NCBI RefSeq assembly: GCF_900094555.1
Contig: NZ_FMAC01000011.1
Location: forward strand, 1 to 64,000
Reading direction: 5' to 3'
Length of the DNA: 64,000 bases
Origin: Martinezella hainanensis
Lineage (GTDB): Bacteria > Pseudomonadota > Alphaproteobacteria > Rhizobiales > Rhizobiaceae
The position numbers and the translations under genes are program-made. Shown one piece after another: positions 33,806 to 42,718 of this stretch (positions within the stretch are counted from its first letter, which is position 1; each line of letters opens with the position of its first letter). The notes under the pieces are model-generated. The model did no database searches and was not told the origin of the DNA. It saw nothing but the letters and a program-made list of their open reading frames with translations.

Positions 33806-34509
33806 TTGCCACTTCGAACACCGTCACATCGCCGCGCGAAATCGTTCCTGCTTCCAAGGGCCGGGCAAGGATTTCCTGCATCGGCACGCGGTCTTTCCTG
33901 CTCGAAGCACCTGGCGAATTCGATTTGCCTGCGCAGCGGAGGATCTGGGCTCTGGCGCAAACGGTCAAGGGCTGGACTGATGTAGCAGAAGTGATTCCCG
34001 GAATGACCAATCTTCTGGCGATCCTCAGGGAGACGCCAGAGGATCCCGAGCTGGTGACAGGCCGGCTTCTTGAGGCATGGAACAATGCCCAGAGCCTGGA
34101 CCTCGCGGGAAAAGTCATCGAAATCCCGGTTCACTATGGCGGCGCTTATGCAATCGATCTTCCGGCCATCTGCGATTTTTGCGGCTTGAGCGATCGCGAG
34201 GTCGTGCGCATACACTATGAGGCGAGTTACCGCGTATTTGCCTTGGGAAGTGCCCCCGGTTTCGGTTACCTGCACGGGCTCGATCCGCGCATATACATGC
34301 CCCGCAAGACCGTTCCTTCGCTAAGGATGGAGAAGGGCAGCGTGACGATCGGCGGAATGCAGACGGGGGTTGCGATGCTGACGGGTCCGAATGGATGGAA
34401 TTCGCTCGGCCACGCGGAACTGCAGATGTTCGATCCGACTGCCGCGCCGCCGGCTTTGATGGCGCCCGGCGATATCATCCGCTTTCTGCCGGCAAGGATC
34501 GAGCTATGA
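33802..34509 (+). CDS. pxpB: 5-oxoprolinase subunit B / KipI-like (AHS1) protein
   Basis: A 235-residue protein of the allophanate hydrolase subunit 1 (KipI) family. Diagnostic segments: IEIPVHYGGAYAIDL, the GSAPGFGYLHGLDPRI loop, MPRKTVPSLRMEKGSVTIGG and GWNSLGHAELQMF. In Escherichia coli PxpB works with PxpC and PxpA to hydrolyse 5-oxoproline with ATP; in urea carboxylase the same domain is part of the carboxyl-transfer half. It overlaps both neighbouring genes by four bases, so it is made with the biotin carboxylase parts. Confidence 0.88.
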   Translation: MIATSNTVTSPREIVPASKGRARISCIGTRSFLLEAPGEFDLPAQRRIWALAQTVKGWTDVAEVIPGMTNLLAILRETPEDPELVTGRLLEAWNNAQSLDLAGKVIEIPVHYGGAYAIDLPAICDFCGLSDREVVRIHYEASYRVFALGSAPGFGYLHGLDPRIYMPRKTVPSLRMEKGSVTIGGMQTGVAMLTGPNGWNSLGHAELQMFDPTAAPPALMAPGDIIRFLPARIEL

Positions 34510-35501
34510 TCGAGATCATCGAAACCGGCCCATTCAACACGATCCAGGATCTTGGTCGCCCCGGCTACCGCGACATCGGCGTCACAGCCAGCGGCGCGAT
34601 GGACCCTCTTGCGGTGAAGATCGGCAATATCCTTGTTGGCAACGACGACGATGCGGCGGCCATAGAGGTTCAGACCTTTCCGTTCAAACTGCGGTTCGGA
34701 ACGGGTGCCGTCTTTGCCGTCACGGGCGCGGATGGTAGCCCGGTGCTGGACGATCGGGAGCTGATTGCCTGGTGCACCCACGTCGCCGAGCCTGGCCAGA
34801 TCCTCGAGCTAAAGCAGCCACCTAGGTTAGCGCGCGCTTACATCGTCTTTCGTGGAGGGCTGGATGTGCCGGTTCTCATGGGCTCGCGCAGCACGTCGCT
34901 GCGTGGCGGCTTCGGCGGCAATGCCGGTCGAGCGCTCGTCAACGGCAACCGGATTGATTTTGGCACATCCGCCGATGCGCTCCCCCTGCCGGCAGGTGGT
35001 CTTGCCGTCGTCGAGCCTGCAGTGGCGCTAAAGGATGTTTTTCCGGCTCCGGTCGACGGTGTTCTATCCGTCCGTGCGGTCGTTGCCGGCGAACATGAGC
35101 TATTTGCCGCCGATGGCGAGGCCTTCTGGAACCAGAGCTGGAGGATATCGTCGAGCAGCGACCGCACCGGCTATCGCCTGTCCGGCGAACCGATCAAACC
35201 GACGGCGACAGTCGAGATGCGCTCGCATGGCGTCGTGCCTGGCGTGATCCAGGTCCCGCCGGCCGGCGAGCCGATCATTCAGATGAGCGATGCCAATACC
35301 GCCGGTGGCTATCCGAAGATTGCCGGCGTCGTCGAATGCGATCTGTGGCGGCTTGGCCAGGCTCGGATCGGCACCCGGCTCCGTTTCGTCCGCTCGACGC
35401 ATGCCGAGGCGCGCGCGGTGGAGCAGGCCGTTGCCCGCTATGTCGAGGATGTCAGGCGGACGTCGCAAATGGTCAAGCGTGCCTTGAAGGCAATGGCCTG
35501 A
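34506..35501 (+). CDS. pxpC: 5-oxoprolinase subunit C / KipA-like (AHS2) protein
   Basis: From the ATG at 34506 (overlapping the PxpB stop by four bases) the protein has 331 residues. AHS2/KipA features: FNTIQDLGRPGYRDIGVTASGAMD at the N-terminus, RAYIVFRGGLDVPVLMGSRST, and SDRTGYRLSGEPIK followed by SHGVVPGVIQVPPAGEPIIQMSD, each quoted in part. Together with PxpB it forms the subunit pair found in 5-oxoprolinase and in the transfer half of urea carboxylase. The PxpA gene follows after 30 bases. Confidence 0.9.
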   Translation: MIEIIETGPFNTIQDLGRPGYRDIGVTASGAMDPLAVKIGNILVGNDDDAAAIEVQTFPFKLRFGTGAVFAVTGADGSPVLDDRELIAWCTHVAEPGQILELKQPPRLARAYIVFRGGLDVPVLMGSRSTSLRGGFGGNAGRALVNGNRIDFGTSADALPLPAGGLAVVEPAVALKDVFPAPVDGVLSVRAVVAGEHELFAADGEAFWNQSWRISSSSDRTGYRLSGEPIKPTATVEMRSHGVVPGVIQVPPAGEPIIQMSDANTAGGYPKIAGVVECDLWRLGQARIGTRLRFVRSTHAEARAVEQAVARYVEDVRRTSQMVKRALKAMA

Positions 35502-35531
35502 CGGCAACTAGGGGCATCAAGGGAGGAAACG

Positions 35532-36299
35532 ATGAAGATCGATCTGAATTCCGACATGGGCGAGGGTTTTGGTCCCTATCGGCTATGCGACGACGAAGCG
35601 ATGATGAAGATCGTCTCATCGGCCAATATCGCCTGCGGTTTTCATGGCGGCGACCCGGACACGATGGCGCGCATGGTTCGCCTCGCGAAGGAAAACGGCG
35701 TGGGTATCGGCGCGCATCCGGGTCTGCCGGATCGGCCCGGTTTCGGCCGGCGCGAGATGCCGTTCCAGCCGGACGAGCTTCGCCAGCAGATGCTCTATCA
35801 GCTCGGCGCATTGATCGCGATCGCCAGGAGCGAGGGCATGAGTGTCGGACATTTCAGCTTTCATGCGGCGATGGGCAATATGGTCAATCGCGATCCAGCG
35901 CTCGCCGATCTGATGATGAATGCCATTGCCGCGGTCGATCCGCGTCTGGTCGTCTTCGTGACATCAGGCAGTGAAATCGAAAAGGCGGCAAGGCGCGCGA
36001 AACTCAAGACGATGGCGCTGTTTCTGGCTGACCGCGCCTATGATGCCGACGGCAGGCTCGTTGCCCGCGGTCTGCCGGGCGCGCTGGTCAAGGACGAGGC
36101 CGCGGTCCGCACACGGGTGCGTCGCTTTCTGACGGATGGGACCGTCGAGGCGATCGACGGCAGCACGCTTGAAATGCGAGCCCGATCGATCCTCGTCCAC
36201 AGCGATACGCCCGGCTCGCTCGACCTTGCCCGCGTCATCCGAAGTGAAATCGAGGCTTCCGGCGCCACCTTGGCGCCTGCGGCCGAACTCGCATCTTGA
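35532..36299 (+). CDS. pxpA: 5-oxoprolinase subunit A (LamB/YcsF family)
   Basis: A 255-residue protein of the LamB/YcsF family with the signature KIDLNSDMGEGFGPY, SSANIACGFHGGDPDTM, GIGAHPGLPDRPGFGRR and LADRAYDADGRLVARGLPGA. PxpA is the catalytic subunit that opens the ring of 5-oxoproline using PxpBC. GGAGG precedes the start (AAGGGAGGAAACG). Here it ends the carboxylase operon, implying that ring opening of a lactam is coupled to, or preceded by, biotin-dependent carboxylation. A transaminase gene follows after 46 bases. Confidence 0.92.
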   Translation: MKIDLNSDMGEGFGPYRLCDDEAMMKIVSSANIACGFHGGDPDTMARMVRLAKENGVGIGAHPGLPDRPGFGRREMPFQPDELRQQMLYQLGALIAIARSEGMSVGHFSFHAAMGNMVNRDPALADLMMNAIAAVDPRLVVFVTSGSEIEKAARRAKLKTMALFLADRAYDADGRLVARGLPGALVKDEAAVRTRVRRFLTDGTVEAIDGSTLEMRARSILVHSDTPGSLDLARVIRSEIEASGATLAPAAELAS

Positions 36300-36345
36300 T
36301 GTTGCTGGCCAGCAAGTTTTTCTTTTCCATTGAAAGAGCACGCCA

Positions 36346-37551
36346 ATGCCTTCCACAGCCGATCGTCTGAAGAACGTTTCCATCTCCGCCTCCGCCGCCA
36401 TGACCCAACGCGCCCGCGAACTGGCCGCCAAGGGCATCAAGGTTGTCAGCCTCTCCTCGGGGGAGCCGGATTTTTCGACACCCGCCCATGCGATCGAGGC
36501 AGCGCATGCGGCCGCACTTGGCGGCGACACCAAATATCCGCCGATGGATGGCACACCAGCGCTGAAGGCTGCAATCAGCAGAAAATTCAAGCGCGACAAC
36601 AATCTCGATTATGATGCAAACCAGATCGTCGTTTCCGGCGGCGGCAAGCAGGTGATCTTCAATGCGATGCTGGCCACCTGTAATCCAGGCGACGAGGTCG
36701 TCATTCCCACGCCGTCCTGGGTCAGCTACGCCGACATCGTCAAGTTTGCCGGTGGTGTCCCGGTCGCCGTCCCCTGCTTCGAGCAGGCCGGGTTCAAGCT
36801 GCGTCCGGAAGACCTCGAGGCTGCGATCACGCCGCGCACCAAATGGCTTCTCCTGAATTTTCCGAACAATCCGACGGGTGCCGCCTGCTCGCGCGCGGAA
36901 ATGGCCGCGATCGCCGAAGTCATGCTGCGCCATCCGAACGTCTGGATCCTGACCGACGATATCTATGAGCATCTGGTCTATGACGGGTTCGAATTCTGCA
37001 CGATAGCCGATGCCGAACCGAGGCTTTACGACCGGGTCCTGACGATGAACGGCGTCTCCAAGGCCTATGCCATGACCGGCTGGCGCCTGGGATACTGCGC
37101 CAGCGGATCGAAGGAATTGATTGCCGCGATCAGCAACGTCAACGGTCAGAACAGCGGCGGCATCGCAACCGTCACGCAGGCAGCGGCGATCGCAGCACTG
37201 GACGGACCGCAGGATCTCCTGAAGGAGCGGGCGGCGATCTACAGGGACAGACGCGACTTCGTGCTCGATCAACTGTCGAAGGTCGATGGACTGCGCTGCC
37301 ACAAGCCGGAAGGCGCCTTCTACATCTATCCCAATATGTCCACCCTGATCGGCAAGACCACCAAGGGCGGTCGCAAGATCGAGACGGACGTCGATTTCGT
37401 CATGGCGCTGGTCGATGAGCACCATGTCGCGACAGTGCAGGGCTCCGCTTATGGTATGAGCCCTTATTTCCGCATCTCCTATGCGACAAGCATGGAAAAG
37501 CTTGGCGAGGGCTGCGCCCGCATCGCCGAGTTCTGCCGCGATATGCGCTGA
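36346..37551 (+). CDS. Class I PLP aminotransferase, aspartate aminotransferase type
   Basis: A 401-residue fold-type I aminotransferase of the AatA/AspC gamma subgroup. It has SLSSGEPDFSTP, YPPMDGTPALKAAI, NFPNNPTGA, the DDIYEHLVYD cofactor aspartate and the PLP lysine in NGVSKAYAMTGWRLGY. It would convert an amino acid such as glutamate or aspartate to its 2-oxoacid. Just behind PxpA it fits removal of the amino group released after lactam opening. The gene ends 46 bases from the convergent LysR gene with a strong hairpin between them. Confidence 0.88.
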   Translation: MPSTADRLKNVSISASAAMTQRARELAAKGIKVVSLSSGEPDFSTPAHAIEAAHAAALGGDTKYPPMDGTPALKAAISRKFKRDNNLDYDANQIVVSGGGKQVIFNAMLATCNPGDEVVIPTPSWVSYADIVKFAGGVPVAVPCFEQAGFKLRPEDLEAAITPRTKWLLLNFPNNPTGAACSRAEMAAIAEVMLRHPNVWILTDDIYEHLVYDGFEFCTIADAEPRLYDRVLTMNGVSKAYAMTGWRLGYCASGSKELIAAISNVNGQNSGGIATVTQAAAIAALDGPQDLLKERAAIYRDRRDFVLDQLSKVDGLRCHKPEGAFYIYPNMSTLIGKTTKGGRKIETDVDFVMALVDEHHVATVQGSAYGMSPYFRISYATSMEKLGEGCARIAEFCRDMR

Positions 37552-37568
37552 CCGGTGATCCCTCGTGC

Positions 37569-37593
37569 TTCCGGCCCGGCCTACGGGCCGGAA
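37569..37593. terminator. Bidirectional terminator-like hairpin
   Basis: TTCCGGCCCG and CGGGCCGGAA form a perfect ten-base-pair stem with a five-base loop, exactly between the convergent aminotransferase (+) and LysR (-) genes. The flanking T or A runs are short, so it may act with Rho or simply protect both 3' ends. Confidence 0.7.
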
Positions 37594-37597
37594 AACT

Positions 37598-38503
37598 CTA
37601 TAATTTCAGCTGCTCGGTCAGCTCGACGAGGATGTCCTTGACCGCGAATGCCGGCTCCGACAGCGAGTTCTGGTCGGATGTGCAAAGCGACAGCGTTTCC
37701 TCGATCCGCGGCGAAATCAGCCGGCAGACCAGCGGTTCGCTCGATTCGGAGACGATACGGTCGGCAATCGCCTTCGGCATGATGGTCGCGCCAAGCCCGC
37801 CGCCGACGGCGCGCGCCAGTGTTCGCACGATTTCGACTTCGGCCACGACCTTCAGATTGATGCGGCTGCGCGTGAAGGCGGCATCGACGGCCCGGCGCAC
37901 GAAATTGTAGGCCGGCGGCAGCAGCATCGGCATGCCGTCCAGCGCGCTGACCGGCACGGGTTTCTGGTCCGGGTCGATCGCGAAATTGCGATGGGCAACG
38001 AGATAGAATTCCTCCCTCAGGATCGGCTCGAACCGCACGCCCTTGATCGGCCCCGTGCCGTGGATCAACGCCATTTCCAGCCGGCCGGTCATGATCATCT
38101 GGCTATAGGTCTGACCGACGCTCTCCGTCAGATGAAGCAGAATTCCGGGGTGCCTCTTGCGTGTTTCCGCCAGGAGATCGACCGAAAGCGTGGCGGCGCT
38201 GCTGAAAGGCACGAGGCCGACCGAGACGCGCCCGGCAAGCGAATTGCCGGCTGCGGCAGCATCGGCCTGCGCCTGCTCCATCTGGCGCAGAATGATCTGC
38301 GCGTGCCGATAAACCGCATGCCCGGCATCGGTCATGCTGACGCCCTGCTGGCTTCGGATCAGGAGTTTCTGGCCGAAATGTTCCTCGAGCGCCGCCAATT
38401 GCTGGCTGAGTGCCGGCTGGGCGAGATGCAGGATATCGGCGGCCCGCGTGATGCTGCCGCTATCGACGATAGCGATGAAGGATTTGAAGCGTCTGATATC
38501 CAT
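37598..38503 (-). CDS. LysR-family regulator, Nac/Cbl-like
   Basis: From the ATG at 38503 the protein has 301 residues; an upstream ATG at 38536 is possible and a much longer frame is an artefact. The N-terminus MDIRRFKSFIAIVDSGSITR, then LAQPALSQQLAALE and LIRSQQGVSMTDAG, closely follows the nitrogen assimilation control protein Nac. The C-terminal co-inducer domain includes LTESVGQTYSQMI and LARAVGGGLGATIMP. It is divergent from the SDR-ABC operon; the shared region holds an ATA-N9-TAT sequence and an inverted repeat. It probably ties module C to nitrogen supply or to a ligand of the pathway. Confidence 0.87.
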   Translation of the reverse strand: MDIRRFKSFIAIVDSGSITRAADILHLAQPALSQQLAALEEHFGQKLLIRSQQGVSMTDAGHAVYRHAQIILRQMEQAQADAAAAGNSLAGRVSVGLVPFSSAATLSVDLLAETRKRHPGILLHLTESVGQTYSQMIMTGRLEMALIHGTGPIKGVRFEPILREEFYLVAHRNFAIDPDQKPVPVSALDGMPMLLPPAYNFVRRAVDAAFTRSRINLKVVAEVEIVRTLARAVGGGLGATIMPKAIADRIVSESSEPLVCRLISPRIEETLSLCTSDQNSLSEPAFAVKDILVELTEQLKL

Positions 38504-38656
38504 GGCTTTGGGTACTGTTCTGTCTTTACGGGGCATGTTTGCAGACGCGCATCTGTTTTGCAACGCGCGCCGATGTCGGAACGCCATGCGGATCGCTGCA
38601 AAAGTGGCGCGACGCCCCTCGGCCAAGGCCGGCTCGCCTGCGGCCGGCAGACCTCC

Positions 38657-38686
38657 ATAAAACTTGCTTATTACTCCAAAAGTAAT
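38657..38686. promoter_or_regulatory. Candidate Nac-like/LysR binding sites in a divergent promoter
   Basis: ATAAAACTTGCTTAT (38657-38671) fits the ATA-N9-TAT consensus of Nac sites. It runs into a second element, ATTACTCCAAAAGTAAT (38670-38686), a perfect six-base inverted repeat with a five-base centre that also satisfies the LysR T-N11-A rule. Both lie between the Nac-like regulator gene (38503) and the SDR gene (38747). Confidence 0.55.
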
Positions 38687-38746
38687 CGGTCTTAGGCAAG
38701 GAGTTGAAGCTCCGCTAATGTCCAAACCAACAAAAAGGGGATCAGA

Positions 38747-39526
38747 ATGCCATTCTCCGACTACAAGACCGCGCTGGTCACCGGCGCCTCCTCCGGTATC
38801 GGCGCCGCGGTGGTGGAGCGGCTTTGCCGCGAGGGCATCAAGGTGCATGCGATCGCCCGCAGCGCCGGCGCCCTGAAGGAACTGGCCGAGCGCACGGGAT
38901 GCATCGCCCATGTCATCGATGTGACGGATCGCGCCGCAATCGCGGATCTTGCGAACCGGGTTCAGTTCGACATTCTGGTCAACAATGCGGGTGTCGACCG
39001 GCCGAAGAAATTCCTTCAGGCTGACGAAGAGGACATCGATCTCCTCATCGATGTCAATCTCCGCGCCGTTCTGCATATCTGCCGCCTCATCGTGCCCGGA
39101 ATGGTCGCTCGCGACCGCGGACACGTCATCAACATCTCGTCGATTGCCGGAAACTACAACTTCGGCGGCAATTCCACCTATCATGCCGTCAAGGCCGGCG
39201 TCGCCATGCTGTCGAACCAGCTGCGCATCGACGCATTCGGCAAGCGGGTTCGCGTCACCGAAATCTGCCCCGGCCGCGTCGCGACCGATATCTTCAACCA
39301 CGTCCATGGTGATGACCCGAGCGTGCGCGAACGCTTCATCGACGGGTTCGAGTTGCCGCAGGCGGCCGATATCGCGGATGCGATCGCCTTTGCGATTTCG
39401 GCGCCGGTCGCGGTCAATATCGGCCACATGGAGATCACGCCGACATTGCAGGTCATGGGCGGTCTGCAGACGGCAAAGCCCGAGACCTCCGCCGCCACCT
39501 ATGATGCGGAAGGTGCGAAGCGGTGA
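38747..39526 (+). CDS. Short-chain dehydrogenase/reductase (module C)
   Basis: A 259-residue classical SDR: TGASSGIGAAVVERL for the dinucleotide, NNAGVDRPKKF, INISSIAGNYNFGG with the catalytic Ser, and YHAVKAG as YxxxK. The C-terminal ITPTLQVMGG is typical of the YdfG-like serine/hydroxy-acid dehydrogenase branch. It opens an operon with a polar-amino-acid importer (its stop overlaps the next GTG start by four bases), so it likely oxidises a beta-hydroxy amino acid or a breakdown product brought in by that importer. AAAAAGGGG precedes the start. Confidence 0.85.
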   Translation: MPFSDYKTALVTGASSGIGAAVVERLCREGIKVHAIARSAGALKELAERTGCIAHVIDVTDRAAIADLANRVQFDILVNNAGVDRPKKFLQADEEDIDLLIDVNLRAVLHICRLIVPGMVARDRGHVINISSIAGNYNFGGNSTYHAVKAGVAMLSNQLRIDAFGKRVRVTEICPGRVATDIFNHVHGDDPSVRERFIDGFELPQAADIADAIAFAISAPVAVNIGHMEITPTLQVMGGLQTAKPETSAATYDAEGAKR

Positions 39527-40230
39527 GCGGGTTCGATCTGTCGGCCATCCTTAGGAACCAGGATTACGTCGCGATGCTCTTGCAGGGCATCGAGATGACC
39601 TTCGTCATCTATGTCGGCTCCTGGCTCCTTGCGATGACGCTCGCCGTCCTGCTCTTTGCCTTCCGGGTCTCGCCGCTTCGCATCGGCGATCCGATCGTGA
39701 AGGCCTACGTCTCATACCATCGCAACGTGCCGACGCTGGTGCAGCTGATGTTCTGGTATTTCGGGATCTATACGCTGATGCCGCAAGGCGTCACCGACTG
39801 GCTCGCCGACCACAACGCCGAGGCAATCTTTGCCATCATAGGGCTGGGACTGTGCCAGGCCGCTTATTTCAGCGAGGATTTGCGCTCCGGCCTGCGCTCG
39901 GTCAGCCCGGGGCAGATGGAAGCGGCCAAGGCGCTCGGGCATGGCTACATCTCGGCCATGCGCTTCGTCATCATGCCTCAGGGCGTGCGCAATGCCCTGC
40001 CGCCGCTCATCAATCATAGTGTTTCGCTGTTCAAGAACAGTAGTCTCGCAATCGTCATCGGTGCGTCGGAGCTTACGCATGCCGTCAAGGAAATCGACAA
40101 TGTCAGTTTCCGCACCTTCGAGATCTACCTGATCGGTACAGTCATCTATTTGTTCTTCTCCCTCATCATCATGGCCTTCGGCGCATATATCTCGCTGCGC
40201 AGCGATCCGATGCGGAGGGCGCGCGCGTGA
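39523..40230 (+). CDS. Polar amino acid ABC importer permease, first subunit (module C)
   Basis: A 235-residue HisQ/GltJ-like permease starting at a GTG that overlaps the SDR stop (GTGA), with GGAAGG upstream. It has about five membrane segments, YVSYHRNVPTLVQLMFWYFG and the EAA loop SVSPGQMEAAKALGHGYISAMR followed by VIMPQGVRNALPPL. It is paired with a second permease (four-base overlap), as in glutamate/aspartate importers of the GltJK type. Confidence 0.87.
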   Translation: MSGFDLSAILRNQDYVAMLLQGIEMTFVIYVGSWLLAMTLAVLLFAFRVSPLRIGDPIVKAYVSYHRNVPTLVQLMFWYFGIYTLMPQGVTDWLADHNAEAIFAIIGLGLCQAAYFSEDLRSGLRSVSPGQMEAAKALGHGYISAMRFVIMPQGVRNALPPLINHSVSLFKNSSLAIVIGASELTHAVKEIDNVSFRTFEIYLIGTVIYLFFSLIIMAFGAYISLRSDPMRRARA

Positions 40231-40985
40231 TCCAGGACGTCATCAAGATCATCCATGACTATTGGCTGCTGCTGCTGATCGGCCAGTATCCCAACGGCCC
40301 GCTGGGCGGCCTTGCCAACACCCTTATCCTTTCAGCACTCGCCATCGCGCTGGCGTTCCCCGTCAGCATATTGCTTGCCATGGCCCGTCTTTCCAAATGG
40401 GCAATCCTCAGATGGCCCGCGACCGGCCTCGTCTATATCACGCGCGGCGTTCCGCTTTTGATGCTGATCCTGTGGTGCTATTTCATCGTTCCGCTTTGGA
40501 CGGGGGCGGATGTCCCGAGCTTCCTGATCATGCTGGTAACGCTTGTGATCTATGAGGGCGCGTTCTTAAGCGAGGTCGTGCGGGCCGGCATCGTCTCGCT
40601 CGGCCAAGGGCAGATGGATGCCGCCAGGGCGCTTGGCCATAGTTACATCGGCGCGATGCGCTTCGTGATCCTGCCGCAGGCGCTCTACAACATGATCCCG
40701 AGCATGATCTCGACCTTCGTTTCGACGATCAAGGACACGACGCTTGGCTACATCATCAACGTGCCGGACCTGACCTTTGCGGCAAGCCAGGTGAACAACC
40801 AGCTTCTGTCGCAGCCCTTCCAGGTCTTCTTCATCCTCGCCGTTGTCTACTATGGGCTTTGCTGGAGCCTGACCCACGTCGCAAACAGCGTCGAACGGCG
40901 AATTGCCCGCCGGCGGGCCGGGCCAAGGAAGATGCGCCTGCGCAGCGACGTCGTTCCCTTAAAAACATTCACGGAGCAGCTATGA
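40227..40985 (+). CDS. Polar amino acid ABC importer permease, second subunit (module C)
   Basis: A 252-residue permease starting at a GTG in a GTGA overlap. [17 protein letters not shown] and the EAA loop [22 protein letters not shown] with [13 protein letters not shown] define the HisM/GltK family. With the preceding subunit it forms a heterodimeric channel. Its stop overlaps the ATPase start by four bases. The basic C-terminal tail ([16 protein letters not shown]) is longer than usual and cytoplasmic. Confidence 0.87.
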   Translation: MIQDVIKIIHDYWLLLLIGQYPNGPLGGLANTLILSALAIALAFPVSILLAMARLSKWAILRWPATGLVYITRGVPLLMLILWCYFIVPLWTGADVPSFLIMLVTLVIYEGAFLSEVVRAGIVSLGQGQMDAARALGHSYIGAMRFVILPQALYNMIPSMISTFVSTIKDTTLGYIINVPDLTFAASQVNNQLLSQPFQVFFILAVVYYGLCWSLTHVANSVERRIARRRAGPRKMRLRSDVVPLKTFTEQL

Positions 40986-41752
40986 GCATCCCAGTTTCCG
41001 CACCGCAGGACGGCGCTCGGGAGATCCGTCTTCGCGAGGTCTGCAAGAGCTACGGTCATTACCAGGTGTTGAACAACATCAATGCCGATGTCAGCCGCGG
41101 CGAAGTCGTTGTCATTTGCGGACCATCCGGTTCCGGCAAGTCGACGCTGATCCGCACGATCAACCGGCTGGAAGAGATCAATAGCGGTTCGATAGATTTT
41201 GAGGGCAGGAATATTCATGCCGCGATGGGCGCTGCCGAGCTCAATCGGCTGCGCAGCCGGATCGGTTTCGTCTTTCAGAATTTCAACCTGTTTCCGCATC
41301 TGTCCGTCGTCGACAACGTTTCGATGTCACCAATCCGGGTCAAGGGCGTGCCGGCGAAAGTGGCGCGCGAGAAGGCGCTTGCATTGCTGGATCGCGTCGG
41401 TCTTGCCGACAAGGCCAATGCCTATCCCGGCCAGCTTTCAGGCGGCCAGCAACAGCGCGTGGCCATCGCCCGCGCCCTCGCAATGGAGCCTCCGGTCATG
41501 CTCTTCGACGAGCCGACGAGCGCGCTTGATCCTGAGATGGTCGGTGAAGTTCTCAGCGTCATGAAGAACCTGGCGGCCGAAGGAATGACCATGCTCTGCG
41601 TTACCCACGAAATGGGCTTTGCCCGCGACGTGGCCGACCGGATCTGGTTCATCGATGCTGGCGAGATCCTGGAGACAGCGCCACCCGAGGAATTTTTCAA
41701 GAGCCCCCGTCATCCCAGAGCTCAGCGCTTTCTTTCGGATCTGCGCCACTAA
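40982..41752 (+). CDS. Polar amino acid ABC importer ATPase (module C)
   Basis: A 256-residue GlnQ-type ATPase from the ATG at 40982. Walker [20 protein letters not shown]-loop [14 protein letters not shown], signature [17 protein letters not shown], Walker [16 protein letters not shown] and the [14 protein letters not shown] switch are all intact. It is translationally coupled to the two permeases and followed by its binding protein after 31 bases. Confidence 0.9.
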   Translation: MSIPVSAPQDGAREIRLREVCKSYGHYQVLNNINADVSRGEVVVICGPSGSGKSTLIRTINRLEEINSGSIDFEGRNIHAAMGAAELNRLRSRIGFVFQNFNLFPHLSVVDNVSMSPIRVKGVPAKVAREKALALLDRVGLADKANAYPGQLSGGQQQRVAIARALAMEPPVMLFDEPTSALDPEMVGEVLSVMKNLAAEGMTMLCVTHEMGFARDVADRIWFIDAGEILETAPPEEFFKSPRHPRAQRFLSDLRH

Positions 41753-41783
41753 GCACCTGAAATCAATAACAAGGAGAACAGCA

Positions 41784-42620
41784 ATGAACTGGAAATGCTT
41801 CACCGTGACATTGGCGCTTTCCGGCGTCGCCATTGCCCTGCCAGCCAAGGCAGATCAGCTCGATACCATCATGTCGGCAAAGACGCTTCGCTGCGCGACC
41901 TATGCCGATGTGCCGCCGTTTTCCTCTCCCGACCCGAAGACCCGCGAAATGGTCGGCTTCGACGTCGATCTGTGCCGGGCGATCGCAAACGAACTGGGCG
42001 TGAAGGCGGAAATCAAGCCGATCTCGGTCGAGGCGCGTGTTCCCGAAGTGAAGCTTGGCCGCGTCGACATCACGGTTGCCAACCTTGCCTATACGCTGAG
42101 CCGCGCAGAGCAGATCCAGTTCAGCGACCCTTATTATATCGCCAAGGAAATGCTGATTGTCCCTGCGGATGACGCCGGCAAGACGAAGGCCGATTTCGAA
42201 GGCAAGCGTCTCGCCTCGACCAAGGGCTCCACTTCGGAACTGGCGATCAAACTCAACAAGTCCGACCCGTTGACCTTCCAGGATACCGGGTCTGCCTATC
42301 TCGCCGTTCAGCAGGGCAAGGCGCGCGGTCTCGTCGCCAACACCATGACGACGACGTTGCTTGTCAACGAATCCAAGACGAAGGGCAAGCAGATGCGCAT
42401 GATCGATGACCCCATGCTGCTGGAGCCAGTCGGTATCGGCATGCAAAAGGATCAACCGGCGCTGACCGCAAAGATCAACGAAATCCTCCACAAGCTCGAC
42501 GGTGCCGGCGAGATCAACAAGATCTGGGAGAAATGGCTTGGCCCGAACACCGAGTACAAAATGACCCGTACTGAGAAGGTCGTGCCGATCACCGAATTGA
42601 AGTTCGACCCGATTCCCTGA
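41784..42620 (+). CDS. Periplasmic binding protein for the module C importer
   Basis: From the ATG at 41784 (AAGGAG upstream) the protein has 278 residues with a signal peptide (MNWKCFTVTLALSGVAIALP, ending AKA). Family 3 features: LRCATYADVPPFSSPDPKTREM, GFDVDLCRAIANELGV, LGRVDITVANLAYTLSRAEQIQFS in part, and a C-terminal INKIWEKWLGP. The VEARVPEVKLGRVDI segment resembles glutamate/aspartate-type binders. A two-Cys pair (LRCATY and DLCRAI) could form a disulfide. The ligand is unknown. Confidence 0.88.
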   Translation: MNWKCFTVTLALSGVAIALPAKADQLDTIMSAKTLRCATYADVPPFSSPDPKTREMVGFDVDLCRAIANELGVKAEIKPISVEARVPEVKLGRVDITVANLAYTLSRAEQIQFSDPYYIAKEMLIVPADDAGKTKADFEGKRLASTKGSTSELAIKLNKSDPLTFQDTGSAYLAVQQGKARGLVANTMTTTLLVNESKTKGKQMRMIDDPMLLEPVGIGMQKDQPALTAKINEILHKLDGAGEINKIWEKWLGPNTEYKMTRTEKVVPITELKFDPIP

Positions 42621-42674
42621 CCATAGGCCGCTTAGTCCGGCCAATCATCCATCCGAAAATTGTCATCGATCGCA

Positions 42675-42696
42675 GGCGGCGGGCACGCCCGCCGCC
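42675..42696 (+). terminator. GC-rich hairpin between the binding-protein gene and the RraA-like gene
   Basis: GGCGGCGGG and CCCGCCGCC form a perfect nine-base-pair stem with a four-base loop, just after the importer genes and 23 bases before the next start. There is no T run. It may end or stabilise the transporter message and reduce read-through into the RraA-like gene. Confidence 0.55.
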
Positions 42697-42718
42697 GGCT
42701 TAACCATGGGAGGTTTCC

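Noticed and set aside
38504-39427. N-terminal extension of the Nac-like regulator to a start at 39427
   Set aside because: It would run antisense through the SDR gene; the LysR helix-turn-helix begins normally at 38503.
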